DNA of 64,000 nucleotides from an uncultured Roseovarius sp. (GCA_951812895.1 OX638333.1:2770001-2834000), one strand, 5' to 3'; shown: positions 1 through 9,022, numbered from the stretch's first letter. The notes: generated from the letters alone by a model not told the origin. Numbers and translations are program-made.

Positions 1-593
1 TCAAGTGTCGGGTCGGCTTCGAGATAGCCAAGTTGGTTGGCCTCTTCAAAGACATCTTCATAGGGCAGGCCGGCAGACTGCATGCGGGTCAGGATGTAAT
101 TGCAGGTGCCATTCATAACCCCCATCACACGGGAAATTTCGTTGCCGGCCAATCCCTCTGTCAGTGCTTTGATCACGGGAATTCCGCCAGCGACCGCAGC
201 TTCAAACCGGATGACACGACCAGCGTCCTCTGCGGCAAGGGCAAGCGCCTGACCGTGGTGGGCCAGCATGGCCTTGTTGGCCGTTACAACATCTTTGCCC
301 GCTGCCAGCGCTGCTTCGGTTGCGGCTTTGGCAGGTCCATCACTGCCACCAACAAGTTCGACAAAGACGTCCACATCGTCGCGTTTTGCAAGTGCTACGG
401 GATCATCTTCCCAAGCGTAAGAGGAAATATTGATCCCGCGGTCCTTGTCGCGCGTACGGGCAGAGACAGCGGTGATCGTTACAGGCCGGCCAGCACGCTC
501 TGCCAGCAGGTTCGCCTTTTGACGAACGATTTTAACAACTCCGGTTCCGACCGTGCCTAATCCGGCAATGCCAAGACGCAGGGGGGTGCTCAT
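1..593 (-). CDS. hom: homoserine dehydrogenase, 5' part (runs off the window)
   Basis: Reduces aspartate-semialdehyde to homoserine with NAD(P)H, on the route to threonine and methionine. The minus-strand frame opens with an ATG at 593-591. Its N-terminus has a Rossmann glycine pattern (GIAGLGTVGTGVV), followed by a VDVFVELVGG stretch and, near the window edge, MNGTCNYILTRM and LGYLEADPT, which are hallmark segments of the family's catalytic domain. About 197 codons are visible; the rest of the catalytic domain and any C-terminal ACT domain lie outside. Identity is secure, completeness cannot be judged. Confidence 0.93.
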   Translation of the reverse strand, partial: MSTPLRLGIAGLGTVGTGVVKIVRQKANLLAERAGRPVTITAVSARTRDKDRGINISSYAWEDDPVALAKRDDVDVFVELVGGSDGPAKAATEAALAAGKDVVTANKAMLAHHGQALALAAEDAGRVIRFEAAVAGGIPVIKALTEGLAGNEISRVMGVMNGTCNYILTRMQSAGLPYEDVFEEANQLGYLEADPTL

Positions 594-685
594 AGATATC
601 TCCGATTTACGCTGCCGCGGGTTATGGGTGCGGGGTGTAGCGATTCAAACGCAGGCATGCAACGCGGGTTTTTCCGAAGGCGGAC

Positions 686-985
686 TTAACCTTCGGTGTT
701 CTCAACCTCGTTCTGTAACCTTGCCTCTTCAGCCGGGCTAATCACGTCCTTTTTCAAGCCGGAAGCGCGTGATTTAAGGCGTTTGGCACGGGCGTCGAGG
801 TTTTTGGCGGTATCTTCCTGGATAATCGTGTCAGGTGTTGCGGCACGCAGAACTTCTACGGGGACCAGGTCAGGGTAGGGCGCATTCCATGCGTCATCGC
901 TGACGGCATCCTCCAGCATAGGAAAGGGTCCGCAACCGGCAAGCAGGCCAGCGGTGGCGAGAATGATCACGTGGCGCATTGCCAT
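686..985 (-). CDS. small predicted lipoprotein, unknown function
   Basis: A 99-residue protein starting MAMRHVIILATAG with a lipobox LLAGC near residue 18, so probably lipid-anchored in the cell envelope. The mature part is charged and includes a basic stretch (DARAKRLKSRASGLKKD) that could form a helix. I chose the ATG at 985 because an AGGA ribosome site lies about eight bases upstream; a longer frame adds 28 residues with no signal character. It is divergent from the TetR gene at 1089 with about 100 bases between them. I do not recognise the family beyond lipoprotein. Confidence 0.7.
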   Translation of the reverse strand: MAMRHVIILATAGLLAGCGPFPMLEDAVSDDAWNAPYPDLVPVEVLRAATPDTIIQEDTAKNLDARAKRLKSRASGLKKDVISPAEEARLQNEVENTEG

Positions 986-1060
986 GTTGGTGTTCCTGAA
1001 TTCGTACGCTGTTTCACTAATGCCACTTTTTGGCCCCCCGCGGCAAGTCAGGCTTTGATT

Positions 1061-1074
1061 TGAACACATGTTCA
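1061..1074. promoter_or_regulatory. inverted repeat, candidate TetR operator
   Basis: TGAACA-CA-TGTTCA is a perfect six-base inverted repeat with a two-base spacer, 15 bases before the TetR start codon and inside the divergent promoter region. TetR-family repressors commonly bind such palindromes next to their own gene. Autoregulation is inferred. Confidence 0.45.
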
Positions 1075-1088
1075 GTTAAGTCTGGCCT

Positions 1089-1676
1089 ATGGCAAGAACC
1101 CAGGGATCTCATTCTGATATCACCGGTCCGCGCGTGCGCGAAGCGGCGTTGTCATTGTTCGCGAGGCATGGTTATGCCGCTGTTTCGATGAGGAAAATAG
1201 CCGCTGAGGTTGGAGTGCAAGCGGGCGCGCTATATAATTACACGCCAGACAAGCAGAGCCTTTTGTTTGATTTGATGAACACCCATATGCAGGAGCTGCT
1301 TGCGTCATGGAAAGCACAGCCTAAGCGGCCTGACCCACTGGATCAGCTGGAAGATTTTACGCGGTTTCATATCCGGTTTCATTCAAAGCGGCCGGATGAA
1401 GTGTTTATTGCTTATATGGAGCTGCGCAATCTGTCAGAGGAAAACTATCGTAAAATCAGTGCCTTGCGTGATCTGTACGAAACTCAGATCGAGGATGTTT
1501 TTCGCGAAGGCATTCGAAGCGGTGTGTTCGACGTGGTCGACCCAAAAGTCGCCTCTATGGCAGTTATTGCGATGCTGACGGGCGTAAATACCTGGTTTCG
1601 CGAGGGCGGGCGTTTAAGTTTGCCTGACGTTGAAAATCTTTATTGTGACATGGTGCGCAGGTCGGTATCCGCGTGA
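1089..1676 (+). CDS. TetR/AcrR family transcriptional regulator
   Basis: A 195-residue one-component regulator. The N-terminal helix-turn-helix lies in residues 12-60 (REAALSLFARHGYAAVSM, then IAAEVGVQAGALYNYTPDK), the standard TetR DNA-binding motif. The rest is the variable ligand-binding and dimerisation domain, so the inducer cannot be read from the sequence. It is divergent from the small lipoprotein gene, and a TGAACA/TGTTCA inverted repeat sits just upstream of its start, consistent with control of both promoters. The ATG at 1089 gives the normal family length. Confidence 0.9.
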   Translation: MARTQGSHSDITGPRVREAALSLFARHGYAAVSMRKIAAEVGVQAGALYNYTPDKQSLLFDLMNTHMQELLASWKAQPKRPDPLDQLEDFTRFHIRFHSKRPDEVFIAYMELRNLSEENYRKISALRDLYETQIEDVFREGIRSGVFDVVDPKVASMAVIAMLTGVNTWFREGGRLSLPDVENLYCDMVRRSVSA

Positions 1677-1821
1677 AATGACATGCCTAAATTACCTGAG
1701 TTTTGTGGCCTCGCGATTAGCCGCAATGTGCAAATACTCTGCATGTTTTTGCACATCCGCCTGAATTTGCGTAGGCAGTACCAAAGGCGGTCATTTGAGA
1801 GCGGATTTGAGGAGAGACGGA

Positions 1822-2304
1822 ATGGAGCAGGAGGTTCTTGCACGGGCAAGGGCATCAGCCGGACGGAGAGGCCTTGGGGTCGGTACGTTGGGTTGTTTGG
1901 GGGCGCTGTTGATCTACCTTGCCTTTGCTCATCCGCCAGCCGAGATCGCCGGGAAAGCAATATTGGTTGTAATAGGTGTTCTGGCATTGTGGGCCGCAAA
2001 CCGGATGCGGCTGGCGACGCGCTACGTGATCGAACTTACACATACCGAAATCAGATGCAGCAACGGGGAGCGGATCGCGGCAATCGCCGATATTCAGGCT
2101 GTGGACCGGGGGACGTTTGCATTCAAACCGTCGAACGGATTTATCATTAAGCTGAAATCCACAGGGAAAGCGCGTTGGCAACCCGGTCTTTGGTGGCAAG
2201 TGGGCAAGCGTATCGGAATTGGCGGCGTGATGCCTGGATCACAGACCAAATCAATGGCCGAGATCATCTCGGCCCTGAAGATGGAAAATAGTGAAAACCG
2301 CTAG
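1822..2304 (+). CDS. hypothetical membrane protein with PH-like C-terminal region
   Basis: A 160-residue protein starting MEQEVLARARAS. The ATG at 1822 follows a GAGGAGAGACGG ribosome site; a start 27 bases upstream is possible but less well placed. Two adjacent hydrophobic segments (about residues 18-60) form a membrane hairpin. The rest resembles a small bacterial PH-type beta domain (YVIELTHTEIRC, then FIIKLKSTGKARWQPGLWW). No function can be named. Its stop codon overlaps that of the convergent Tad gene: the two stops share a CTAG at 2301-2304. Confidence 0.65.
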   Translation: MEQEVLARARASAGRRGLGVGTLGCLGALLIYLAFAHPPAEIAGKAILVVIGVLALWAANRMRLATRYVIELTHTEIRCSNGERIAAIADIQAVDRGTFAFKPSNGFIIKLKSTGKARWQPGLWWQVGKRIGIGGVMPGSQTKSMAEIISALKMENSENR

Positions 2305-2860
2305 CTCTGGAATGTGATCTGAGGCGCAAACCGGATGCTGGTAAAGACACGGGTATCAATGCTGATACCGTCGCTCAGACCAACATCGAACAAAGGTTCA
2401 TAAGTCGAAATGGATTCGACCAAAATGACCTCTTCTCCGTCGCCCATGATGGGTAACGTGTTGTGCGCGCTTGTCACGTCGGAATCGACCATAGCACTTA
2501 GGCTTCCGACGCCGCGCACTTCGGACCAGCTGACAACATATTCATCACTGGCTTCGACATAGGAGATGATGGAAATACGGATTTGACTGATGCCATCATC
2601 ATTGGTGATTTCGTCGAACAGGATTTTGTATTGTCGACATAGACGTCGGTTACAACCGACTGCTCACGCGAGAGCATGTCGGCAACGGTGTAGGACGCTT
2701 TTTCCCGAACGCTTTTGTAGCGGTGAACTTCGAAAAATTCGTAAGTGGCAGCAATCGTCCACACAAGCAGTGGCAAGCTGATCACGGTTTCAACCATAAT
2801 GGTACCGCTGTCATCGTCGCGGAAGCGTTTTAGAAGATCTTTGAAGCGCGTAAAGTACAT
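2301..2860 (-). pseudogene. TadE-like minor pilin, interrupted by a one-base frameshift
   Basis: Third gene of the Tad operon. The first part (start ATG at 2860, GGAGC ribosome site) gives MYFTRFKDLLKRF, then DDDSGTIMVETVISLPLL with one membrane segment, typical of TadE-like proteins, and runs well to NTKS. The C-terminal part (SISTYEPLFDVGL to FAPQITFQS) is in the other frame. If the four-T run at 2624-2627 had one more base, the two halves would join as DNTK-ILFDEITNDDG. The cause is either a real inactivating mutation or a homopolymer base-calling error. I call the intact product a TadE-like envelope pseudopilin of about 186 residues. Confidence 0.75.
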
Positions 2861-2861
2861 A

Positions 2862-3398
2862 TCAGAGCGGCTCCTGTACAAAGGCGGTAATTGAAACAAT
2901 AGAGGCCTGTCCGTTCGCATCTTTTTCCAGGGCACTACCCAGAAAATCATCCGGGAAGAGAGGATCATACTGAAGACAGGCGCGCAGCAGCATCAGCTCG
3001 TTTTGTAATCCGGGTGTGAATTCTCTGACCGGCTTGGTTGGCTCAGAACTGTCTGTGCAGTCTGCAGTAGTATCCAGAGAATTATAGGTACGAACATCGG
3101 CAGAGCGCATTTCGAGCTGTAAGTTGGATGTACAGTCAAGGATCATCAAAGAATTTTCACAGATCATTTCCTTGATGTCGTCATGCTGTGGCGATGTGCC
3201 CGTGCCAAGGCGAATTTCACGAACCGCCATATCTAAACCACGCTCCAGCAGGGAATGGCGAAGTGTCACAAATCCCAGTTCGATCGACATGAGAATGAGC
3301 GCGAGATAAGCCGGGAACACGAGTACAAATTCGACAGATGCAGAACCGCCCTCGTCACGAATATACCGGCGCAGAAATGTTGGTAACATCCGGGTCAT
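2862..3398 (-). CDS. TadE-like minor pilin / pilus assembly protein
   Basis: A 178-residue protein of the TadE family, pseudopilins of tight-adherence (Flp) pilus systems. After a short basic N-terminus comes the family signature DEGGSASVEFVLVFPAYLALILMS-type segment (residues 14-40), which is both prepilin-like processing region and membrane anchor. The rest is periplasmic and includes Cys residues that could pair. The start overlaps the stop of the upstream VWA protein by four bases (ATGA) and its stop is one base from the next gene, so the three form one operon. No core tad genes (tadABC, rcpAC, flp) are in view. Confidence 0.82.
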   Translation of the reverse strand: MTRMLPTFLRRYIRDEGGSASVEFVLVFPAYLALILMSIELGFVTLRHSLLERGLDMAVREIRLGTGTSPQHDDIKEMICENSLMILDCTSNLQLEMRSADVRTYNSLDTTADCTDSSEPTKPVREFTPGLQNELMLLRACLQYDPLFPDDFLGSALEKDANGQASIVSITAFVQEPL

Positions 3399-5143
3399 TG
3401 TGTCAACCTCAGGTTTTGTACATTTGAAGCGATCGAGTTAAAGGCCGAGCTGATGCCGCTGCCATTCGTAGGATAGTAGTGATTGGCCGAAGATGCGCAT
3501 GCCTTGAGCTGGGTTTCAGCGTTGCCGCCAGCAGAGATGGAGTAGCCGATTGTGTAGACAATCACGCCAGCGGTTTTGGTTGCAGTACAGGATGCGCTCA
3601 TCCGTGAATCTTTGGTCGATCCGCCGACAGTTCCCGAACCGACGTAGTCGTTCCATGGACCCCAGTCACCGGTGATATCACCAAAGTAATCCGGTGACAT
3701 CAGACCCCAGGCCTGTTCCCAGTCAAGGCGGGTTTCACCGATGAAGCCTGCGGACGCTTTGATGTCGGCATAATCTCCGTCGTCGATCCACTCGTATTCT
3801 TCGATGTCGAAATAGTCGCTGCCATCACGCAGATAGTAGGCCGAGACGACATCGCCCGTAGCTTCGTAAACACATTCCCATTTTGGGTCGCTGCATTTGC
3901 TTTCGCTATAGGAAATCTTGACGCCCTTCTTTCTTTCTTTGAAGGCGTATTGGAATTCCATCTCCTGGTATTCGAGGAGGTAGAGATCAGAGTTGGGTCC
4001 ACGGTAGCTGCTGCTGTCGGTGAACTGATAGGTCGTCGTGTTCGACCCGTCGCCCATCATTACGATGATCTTAAGCGTTTCAGATTCACCATAGACAGAT
4101 GGGACGTTTTCCAGTGTGGCGTCCACTTCTCCGGTGCCCTGCAAAGCAGTGGCAACAGATTGGAAGGCAGGGTCCAGCAGTGCAGCACCCCATTTTATTC
4201 CCAGATGTCCCGACGTTTGGCCATCGGCGCTGAGCGCGTTGATAGCTGCGTGAAGATCGGTTTCGCTGGTTGAGTAAGGCAGGATTTCGTGCCTGTCATC
4301 AGTGTAGCAGGACCGGTACCAGTCATCCAGATTGTCGAAAGTGCCGTAAACCGATGTAAAGATGCGCTGGTTATAAGCAACACTCGGATCGATGGCAGCA
4401 GAGCTGAAATCGCTCGAATCGAAACGAAGACAAGTTGAATAGTTATGTGTTTCGTTGACCGTAAGAGCGTCATACATTGTTGCAGGAGGTGTCACACCAA
4501 AGCTGAAGGGCACGATGGAGATCACGGAATCACCCGGGTCCGAACTGTCGAGAATTGTGGTGACGAATTCGGATGCTGCCGTTTTCAGATTGGTGAGTTT
4601 AGTGCCGGACATCGATCCGGATACGTCAAGGATAAGCGACACTTCCAGTTTAGGTGTACGTACTTCGGCCGCGGCCGCACCTGTTGTGCTCATGGTGTCA
4701 ACGCCAGAGATTTTCATCAGGTATGTGTCGATCTCAAGGCTGGCCTCGGCATAAACGCTGGTTGCATTGAGCGAGGTTGAAATATCGTCGGCGCCTTCGC
4801 CGTCAATGTCCATTGCGTGCAGATAGTCGGACATTTCGGCCTTGGCAAAATAGTCTTCGACGATGGCCTTGATATCCGCTGCATCGGACCCCGCCGGAGC
4901 GCCTGCACCTGCGAGAACCGCACTATCGAGCGTGGCCTGCAAATGGGTGCGTTCCATTTCGAAACGCATCAGATCAATCCCCAAGCCGGCCATGACCAGC
5001 ATGAATATGAATACAAACAAGGTCAGGACAACAGTGGAGCCTTCTTCGTCATCAGCGAAGCGGCAAAGCGCGCTATCAGTGCAGGAGATATCATCTTCAG
5101 GCTCAGGAATCTGAGAGCGGAACTGTAACAACTTTGTTTTCAT
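3395..5143 (-). CDS. TadG-like pilus protein with von Willebrand factor A domain
   Basis: A 582-residue protein: a short cytoplasmic head, a TadE/G-type segment (EEGSTVVLTLFVFIFMLVMAG) near residues 34-54, a TadG-like helical region, then a VWA domain starting near residue 168 with an intact metal-ion site DVSGSMSG. The C-terminal part contains a long acidic and Tyr-rich insert and ends ...ASNVQNLRLTQ. TadG proteins help assemble or anchor Flp pili at the envelope. First gene of the operon with the two TadE-like genes downstream. Its promoter must lie in the 320-base region shared with gdh. Confidence 0.85.
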   Translation of the reverse strand: MKTKLLQFRSQIPEPEDDISCTDSALCRFADDEEGSTVVLTLFVFIFMLVMAGLGIDLMRFEMERTHLQATLDSAVLAGAGAPAGSDAADIKAIVEDYFAKAEMSDYLHAMDIDGEGADDISTSLNATSVYAEASLEIDTYLMKISGVDTMSTTGAAAAEVRTPKLEVSLILDVSGSMSGTKLTNLKTAASEFVTTILDSSDPGDSVISIVPFSFGVTPPATMYDALTVNETHNYSTCLRFDSSDFSSAAIDPSVAYNQRIFTSVYGTFDNLDDWYRSCYTDDRHEILPYSTSETDLHAAINALSADGQTSGHLGIKWGAALLDPAFQSVATALQGTGEVDATLENVPSVYGESETLKIIVMMGDGSNTTTYQFTDSSSYRGPNSDLYLLEYQEMEFQYAFKERKKGVKISYSESKCSDPKWECVYEATGDVVSAYYLRDGSDYFDIEEYEWIDDGDYADIKASAGFIGETRLDWEQAWGLMSPDYFGDITGDWGPWNDYVGSGTVGGSTKDSRMSASCTATKTAGVIVYTIGYSISAGGNAETQLKACASSANHYYPTNGSGISSAFNSIASNVQNLRLTQ

Positions 5144-5462
5144 AACAATACCTCATCGGGCAGATTACGCCCCCCAGCACGCACTTTGCGCCATCTGTCT
5201 TGATGCGTAATCAAGGTGACGAAATTGTGGCGAATTTGGGAAGAAATGTGTCGGATTATCTATATATTATTCAACAATTTCAAAGATCTGAGCCTATTGT
5301 TTCCGATTAGCGGAATTGGGCCTCTGATCCACCTAATATGTGGTTAATTGAGGCCCCGGTTCAAACCTTGGGTGGACAAAATTGCCGCATGCTTTAACCA
5401 TAAGAACATACCATTGCGAATAAAGCGTTTTGGACAGAATTAGAATAATAGGGAGAACAGAT
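5144..5462. other. divergent intergenic region between tad operon and gdh
   Basis: About 320 bases, AT-rich towards the tad side, between two divergent genes. It must hold promoters for both. I could not pick out a confident -35/-10 pair, operator or small gene. A GGGAG ribosome site for gdh lies at its right end. Confidence 0.4.
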
Positions 5463-6893
5463 ATGAGCGTTCCAAACGAACCGAGCTTTCGCGAAAGCGT
5501 TGACCTGATGTTCAATCGCGCTGTCGCGCTGATGGATCTTCCGCCGGGTCTTGAGGAAAAGATCCGCGTTTGTAACGCAACATACACGGTTCGTTTCGGG
5601 GTTCGTCTGCGGGGACAGATTCATACGTTTACCGGCTATCGCAGTGTCCATTCCGAGCATATGGAACCGGTTAAAGGCGGGATCCGCTTTGCCATGGGGG
5701 TCAACCAGGATGAGGTTGAGGCCCTGGCCGCGCTGATGACGTATAAATGTGCACTGGTCGAGGCTCCGTTTGGTGGCTCTAAGGGTGGCTTGCGCATTGA
5801 TCCACGTGAATGGGATGAGCATGAGCTGGAGCAAATCACCCGGCGGTTTGCCTATGAACTGATCAAGCGTGATCTGATTAATCCGTCCCAGAACGTGCCT
5901 GCGCCCGATATGGGCACTGGCGAGCGCGAGATGGCCTGGATCGCAGATCAGTACAAACGCATGAACACCACCGACATAAATGGCCGGGCCTGTGTCACCG
6001 GTAAGCCAATCAACGGAGGCGGCATTCAGGGCCGGACAGAGGCCACGGGCCGCGGCGTGCAATATGCGTTGCAAGAGTTTTTCCGTCATCCGGAGGATAT
6101 CAAGGCTGCCGGAATGAGCGGGTCGCTGGATGGCAAACGCGTGGTTGTGCAGGGACTGGGGAACGTGGGCTATCACGGCGCCAAATTCCTGCAGGAAGAA
6201 GATGGTTGTCTGATCACAGGTATCATTGAACGTGACGGTGCACTGGTTAGTGATACCGGATTGGACGTTGAATCGGTTCGCAACTGGATCGGTAAGCATG
6301 GCGGTGTCGCGGGATATCCTGATGCGACGTATGTTGAAGACGGCGCTTCTGTTCTGGAAAAGGATTGCGATATCCTTGTTCCAGCCGCACTGGAAGGCGT
6401 GATCAACCTGTCAAATGCAGAACGTGTGACAGCACCTCTTATCATCGAGGCCGCGAACGGACCGGTCACGGCGGGTGCGAACGAGATTCTGCGCGAGAAG
6501 GGTTGTGTGATCATTCCGGATATGTACGCCAACGCCGGTGGTGTGACAGTGTCCTACTTTGAGTGGGTCAAGAATCTTAGCCATATCCGCTTTGGTCGTC
6601 TGGGTCGCCGTCAGGAAGAAGCACGGCACCAACTGATCGTGGACGAGCTGGAGCGGCTGGATGAATATTCCGGTTCAACCTGGTCGATGACACCGGACTT
6701 CAAGAAAAAATATCTGCGTGGTGCCGGTGAGCTTGAACTGGTGCGCTCGGGGCTCGATGACACAATGCGGACCGCATATCAGCAGATCCGCGATGTCTGG
6801 CATGCGCGTGAAGACGTTACCGATCTGCGGACAGCGGCCTATCTGGTGTCGATTGGCAAGGTTGCGGACAGCTATAGGGCGTTGGGACTCTGA
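5463..6893 (+). CDS. Glu/Leu/Phe/Val family dehydrogenase, probably glutamate dehydrogenase
   Basis: A 476-residue cytoplasmic enzyme that interconverts glutamate with 2-oxoglutarate and ammonia using NAD(P). Motifs in order: PVKGGIRF, the catalytic-lysine segment APFGGSKGGLRIDP, NVPAPDMGTGEREM, then the Rossmann segment VVVQGLGNVGYHGA, and ANGPVTAGANEIL. These are the normal residues for a glutamate dehydrogenase. The ATG at 5463 follows GGGAG at the right distance; an in-frame start 33 bases upstream lacks such a site. Followed by a strong hairpin, so probably a single-gene unit. Cofactor choice (NAD or NADP) is not settled by eye. Confidence 0.92.
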   Translation: MSVPNEPSFRESVDLMFNRAVALMDLPPGLEEKIRVCNATYTVRFGVRLRGQIHTFTGYRSVHSEHMEPVKGGIRFAMGVNQDEVEALAALMTYKCALVEAPFGGSKGGLRIDPREWDEHELEQITRRFAYELIKRDLINPSQNVPAPDMGTGEREMAWIADQYKRMNTTDINGRACVTGKPINGGGIQGRTEATGRGVQYALQEFFRHPEDIKAAGMSGSLDGKRVVVQGLGNVGYHGAKFLQEEDGCLITGIIERDGALVSDTGLDVESVRNWIGKHGGVAGYPDATYVEDGASVLEKDCDILVPAALEGVINLSNAERVTAPLIIEAANGPVTAGANEILREKGCVIIPDMYANAGGVTVSYFEWVKNLSHIRFGRLGRRQEEARHQLIVDELERLDEYSGSTWSMTPDFKKKYLRGAGELELVRSGLDDTMRTAYQQIRDVWHAREDVTDLRTAAYLVSIGKVADSYRALGL

Positions 6894-6929
6894 CAACCAG
6901 TCGCTGTCTGACCTGATTATGCCGAAATC

Positions 6930-6954
6930 AATGGGGGGCTATTGGCCCCCCATT
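6930..6954 (+). terminator. hairpin after glutamate dehydrogenase
   Basis: AATGGGGGGC and GCCCCCCATT form a perfect ten-base stem around a five-base loop, 36 bases after the gdh stop. There is no long T-run after it, so it may be a terminator or an mRNA-stabilising hairpin. Confidence 0.6.
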
Positions 6955-7010
6955 GCTATTGAGACCAGAAGTTGATTGACTTCGATTTGAAAGATTGAAG
7001 GGGGGGATGC

Positions 7011-8264
7011 ATGGGCTTTTCTGGATGGCGTGTTGTCCGAGAAGGACTAAGCGGCAACAAGGGCTGGACCCCGCATTGGCGTGATGCCAGCCCCAAATCC
7101 GACTACGACGTGGTCATCATCGGTGGTGGTGGACATGGATTGAGCACGGCCTATTACCTTGCCAAAAATCACGGCGTCACAAATGTTGCGATCCTTGAAA
7201 AGGGCTATCTGGGCGGCGGGAATGTCGGGCGAAACACCACCATCGTGCGGGCCAACTATATGCTGCCGGGCAATTCGGAATTCTACAGTCATTCGCTCAA
7301 ACTGTGGGAGGGATTAGAGCAGGAGCTGAACTATAACGTGATGATGTCGCAGCGTGGTCAGATCGTGCTGTTTCACTCAGACGGAGAGCGCGATGCCGCG
7401 ATCCGACGCGGCAATGCGATGCGCAATCAGGGCGATGATGCAGAGTTTCTGGACCGTGAAGGCGTGCGCAAACATCTGCCTTATCTGGACTTCGGCAATG
7501 CCCGTTACCCGATTTACGGCGGTATCCTGCAACGCCGTGCAGGGACTGCACGTCACGATGCGGTGGCCTGGGGTTTTGCAAGGGGTGCCAGTGAGCGCGG
7601 TGTTGATCTGATCCAGAACTGTGAGGTGACGGGGATCGACATTGAGGGTGGTGTTGTGAAAGGCGTCCAGACCAGCCGCGGAGCGATCCGGGCAAAGAAA
7701 GTTGTGATGATCACGGCGGGCCGTTCAGGTCAGGTGGCGGCGATGGCCGGGATGCGTATCCCAATAGAGAGCCATGTTTTGCAGGCTTTTGTCAGCGAGG
7801 GACTGAAGCCATGCGTTGATCACGTGATTAGCTTCGGTGCCGGACATTTCTATATAAGTCAGTCAGACAAGGGTGGGCTGGTCTTTGGCAGCTATCTCGA
7901 TCTCTACGCCTCATACGCTGCGCGCGGCAACCTGCCGGCGGCAGAGCATGTGATGGAAGCCGCGATGGCAATCATGCCGATGATCGGCAAAGCGCGGTTG
8001 CTGCGTAGTTGGGGCGGGATCATGGATATGTCGCCCGATGGATCACCCATCATCGATAAGACACCGACCGAGGGGCTGTATCTCAATTGCGGCTGGAACT
8101 ACGGCGGGTTCAAGGCGGTGCCAGCCTCTGGATGGGCAACTGCGCATCTGGTGGCGACGGGCAACCCGCATGAAACCAGTGCCCGGTTCCGGCTGGACCG
8201 GTTCAGCACAGGGTATGGATTAATGGATGAGGAGGCGACCGGTGCGCAACATAATCTGCATTAG
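7011..8264 (+). CDS. soxB: sarcosine oxidase, beta subunit
   Basis: Catalytic flavoprotein subunit of heterotetrameric sarcosine oxidase, which demethylates sarcosine to glycine in the cytoplasm. At 417 residues it has the family length. The FAD-binding motif VVIIGGGGHGLSTAYYL lies at residues 34-50. GTARHDAVAW places a His at about 182 where the family binds FMN covalently. Near the C-terminus GWNYGGFKAVPASG is the usual substrate/flavin segment. A G-rich ribosome site precedes the ATG at 7011. First gene of the operon continuing to soxG; the next gene begins before its stop. Confidence 0.95.
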   Translation: MGFSGWRVVREGLSGNKGWTPHWRDASPKSDYDVVIIGGGGHGLSTAYYLAKNHGVTNVAILEKGYLGGGNVGRNTTIVRANYMLPGNSEFYSHSLKLWEGLEQELNYNVMMSQRGQIVLFHSDGERDAAIRRGNAMRNQGDDAEFLDREGVRKHLPYLDFGNARYPIYGGILQRRAGTARHDAVAWGFARGASERGVDLIQNCEVTGIDIEGGVVKGVQTSRGAIRAKKVVMITAGRSGQVAAMAGMRIPIESHVLQAFVSEGLKPCVDHVISFGAGHFYISQSDKGGLVFGSYLDLYASYAARGNLPAAEHVMEAAMAIMPMIGKARLLRSWGGIMDMSPDGSPIIDKTPTEGLYLNCGWNYGGFKAVPASGWATAHLVATGNPHETSARFRLDRFSTGYGLMDEEATGAQHNLH

Positions 8265-8733
8265 TTTAGCCGCGGCAGGACTTGCCGAAGCAAGTGTCGC
8301 AGAGGAAGGGCCCAGGACCGGCTGTTATACACGGACCTACACGGAGGCGCATTTGGCGGCGCGTCCGTCACAAGTGGTCTCTATCATACGGATGAAAGTC
8401 TATGACGCCACCGGCGGGCGGTTTGCCAACATGGATGTACTGTTTGCCAATCAAGGTCATTCCGGGCGTGCGGGGTTTGGCGGACAGTGGTTGAGCCAGT
8501 TTTTGCTGTGCTTCAATGGCAGTAACGGCAATCCGGGCTGTGCGGTGGAATGTGATGGTGGGTCGTTCACAGTTACGCGTCAGAATGAAAATGGTATGAC
8601 CTTTGCAACAGATTATCTGATGGTCGGCGATGTCGAGGGCTGTGGCGGTGCGGTTGATCTGGCCGAAGTGCCGGGCCAAACGGTGAAGTATAAGCTGAAC
8701 CGGGTGTCCGCCGGTGAATGCAGCGGGCTGTGA
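8242..8733 (+). CDS. secreted Cys-containing protein embedded in the sox operon
   Basis: A 163-residue protein of no family known to me. GTG at 8242 is preferred because GGAGG lies at 8231-8235, six bases before it; an ATG 15 bases upstream has no comparable site. The N-terminus MRNIICISLAAAGLAEASVAEE is a clean signal peptide. The mature part has about six Cys residues (for example GNPGCAVECDGG and GDVEGCGGAVD) that could form disulfides in the periplasm. The start lies inside the end of soxB and the stop is ten bases before soxD, so it is co-transcribed with a cytoplasmic enzyme it has no obvious link to. Confidence 0.75.
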   Translation: MRNIICISLAAAGLAEASVAEEGPRTGCYTRTYTEAHLAARPSQVVSIIRMKVYDATGGRFANMDVLFANQGHSGRAGFGGQWLSQFLLCFNGSNGNPGCAVECDGGSFTVTRQNENGMTFATDYLMVGDVEGCGGAVDLAEVPGQTVKYKLNRVSAGECSGL

Positions 8734-8743
8734 GGGGAAAAAA

Positions 8744-9022
8744 ATGCGGATAGATTGCCCGATCTGTGGATCCCGTGACCGGCGTGAATTTTATTATGCC
8801 GGAGCAGCGATAGCGCTGGGCCGTCCGGCAGAGAACTCTGAACCGGATGCATGGGATGATTACATCCACAACCGTGATAATCCCTGTGGTGTGACGCGTG
8901 ACCTTTGGTACCACGAAACAGGTTGTTCCGCCTGGGTGGTGGTGACGCGCAATACAGCGACACATGAGATTTTGAATTGTGAGTTGGCCAGTAAGGTAAA
9001 GGAACACGCGCATGAGGATTGA
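8744..9022 (+). CDS. soxD: sarcosine oxidase, delta subunit
   Basis: The 92-residue small zinc subunit of heterotetrameric sarcosine oxidase. It starts MRIDCPICGSRDRREFYYAG, with the CxxC of the zinc site, and has further Cys/His residues in NPCGVTRDLWYHETGC, the standard family pattern. The ATG at 8744 follows GAGGGGA; a start ten codons upstream would run back into the previous gene. The soxA start codon lies inside the end of this gene, an 11-base overlap that suggests coupled translation. Confidence 0.93.
   Translation: MRIDCPICGSRDRREFYYAGAAIALGRPAENSEPDAWDDYIHNRDNPCGVTRDLWYHETGCSAWVVVTRNTATHEILNCELASKVKEHAHED

Noticed and set aside
5394-6299. A 301-codon open frame on the minus strand
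   Set aside because: Antisense to glutamate dehydrogenase, whose motifs are unmistakable; the frame has no recognisable domain.
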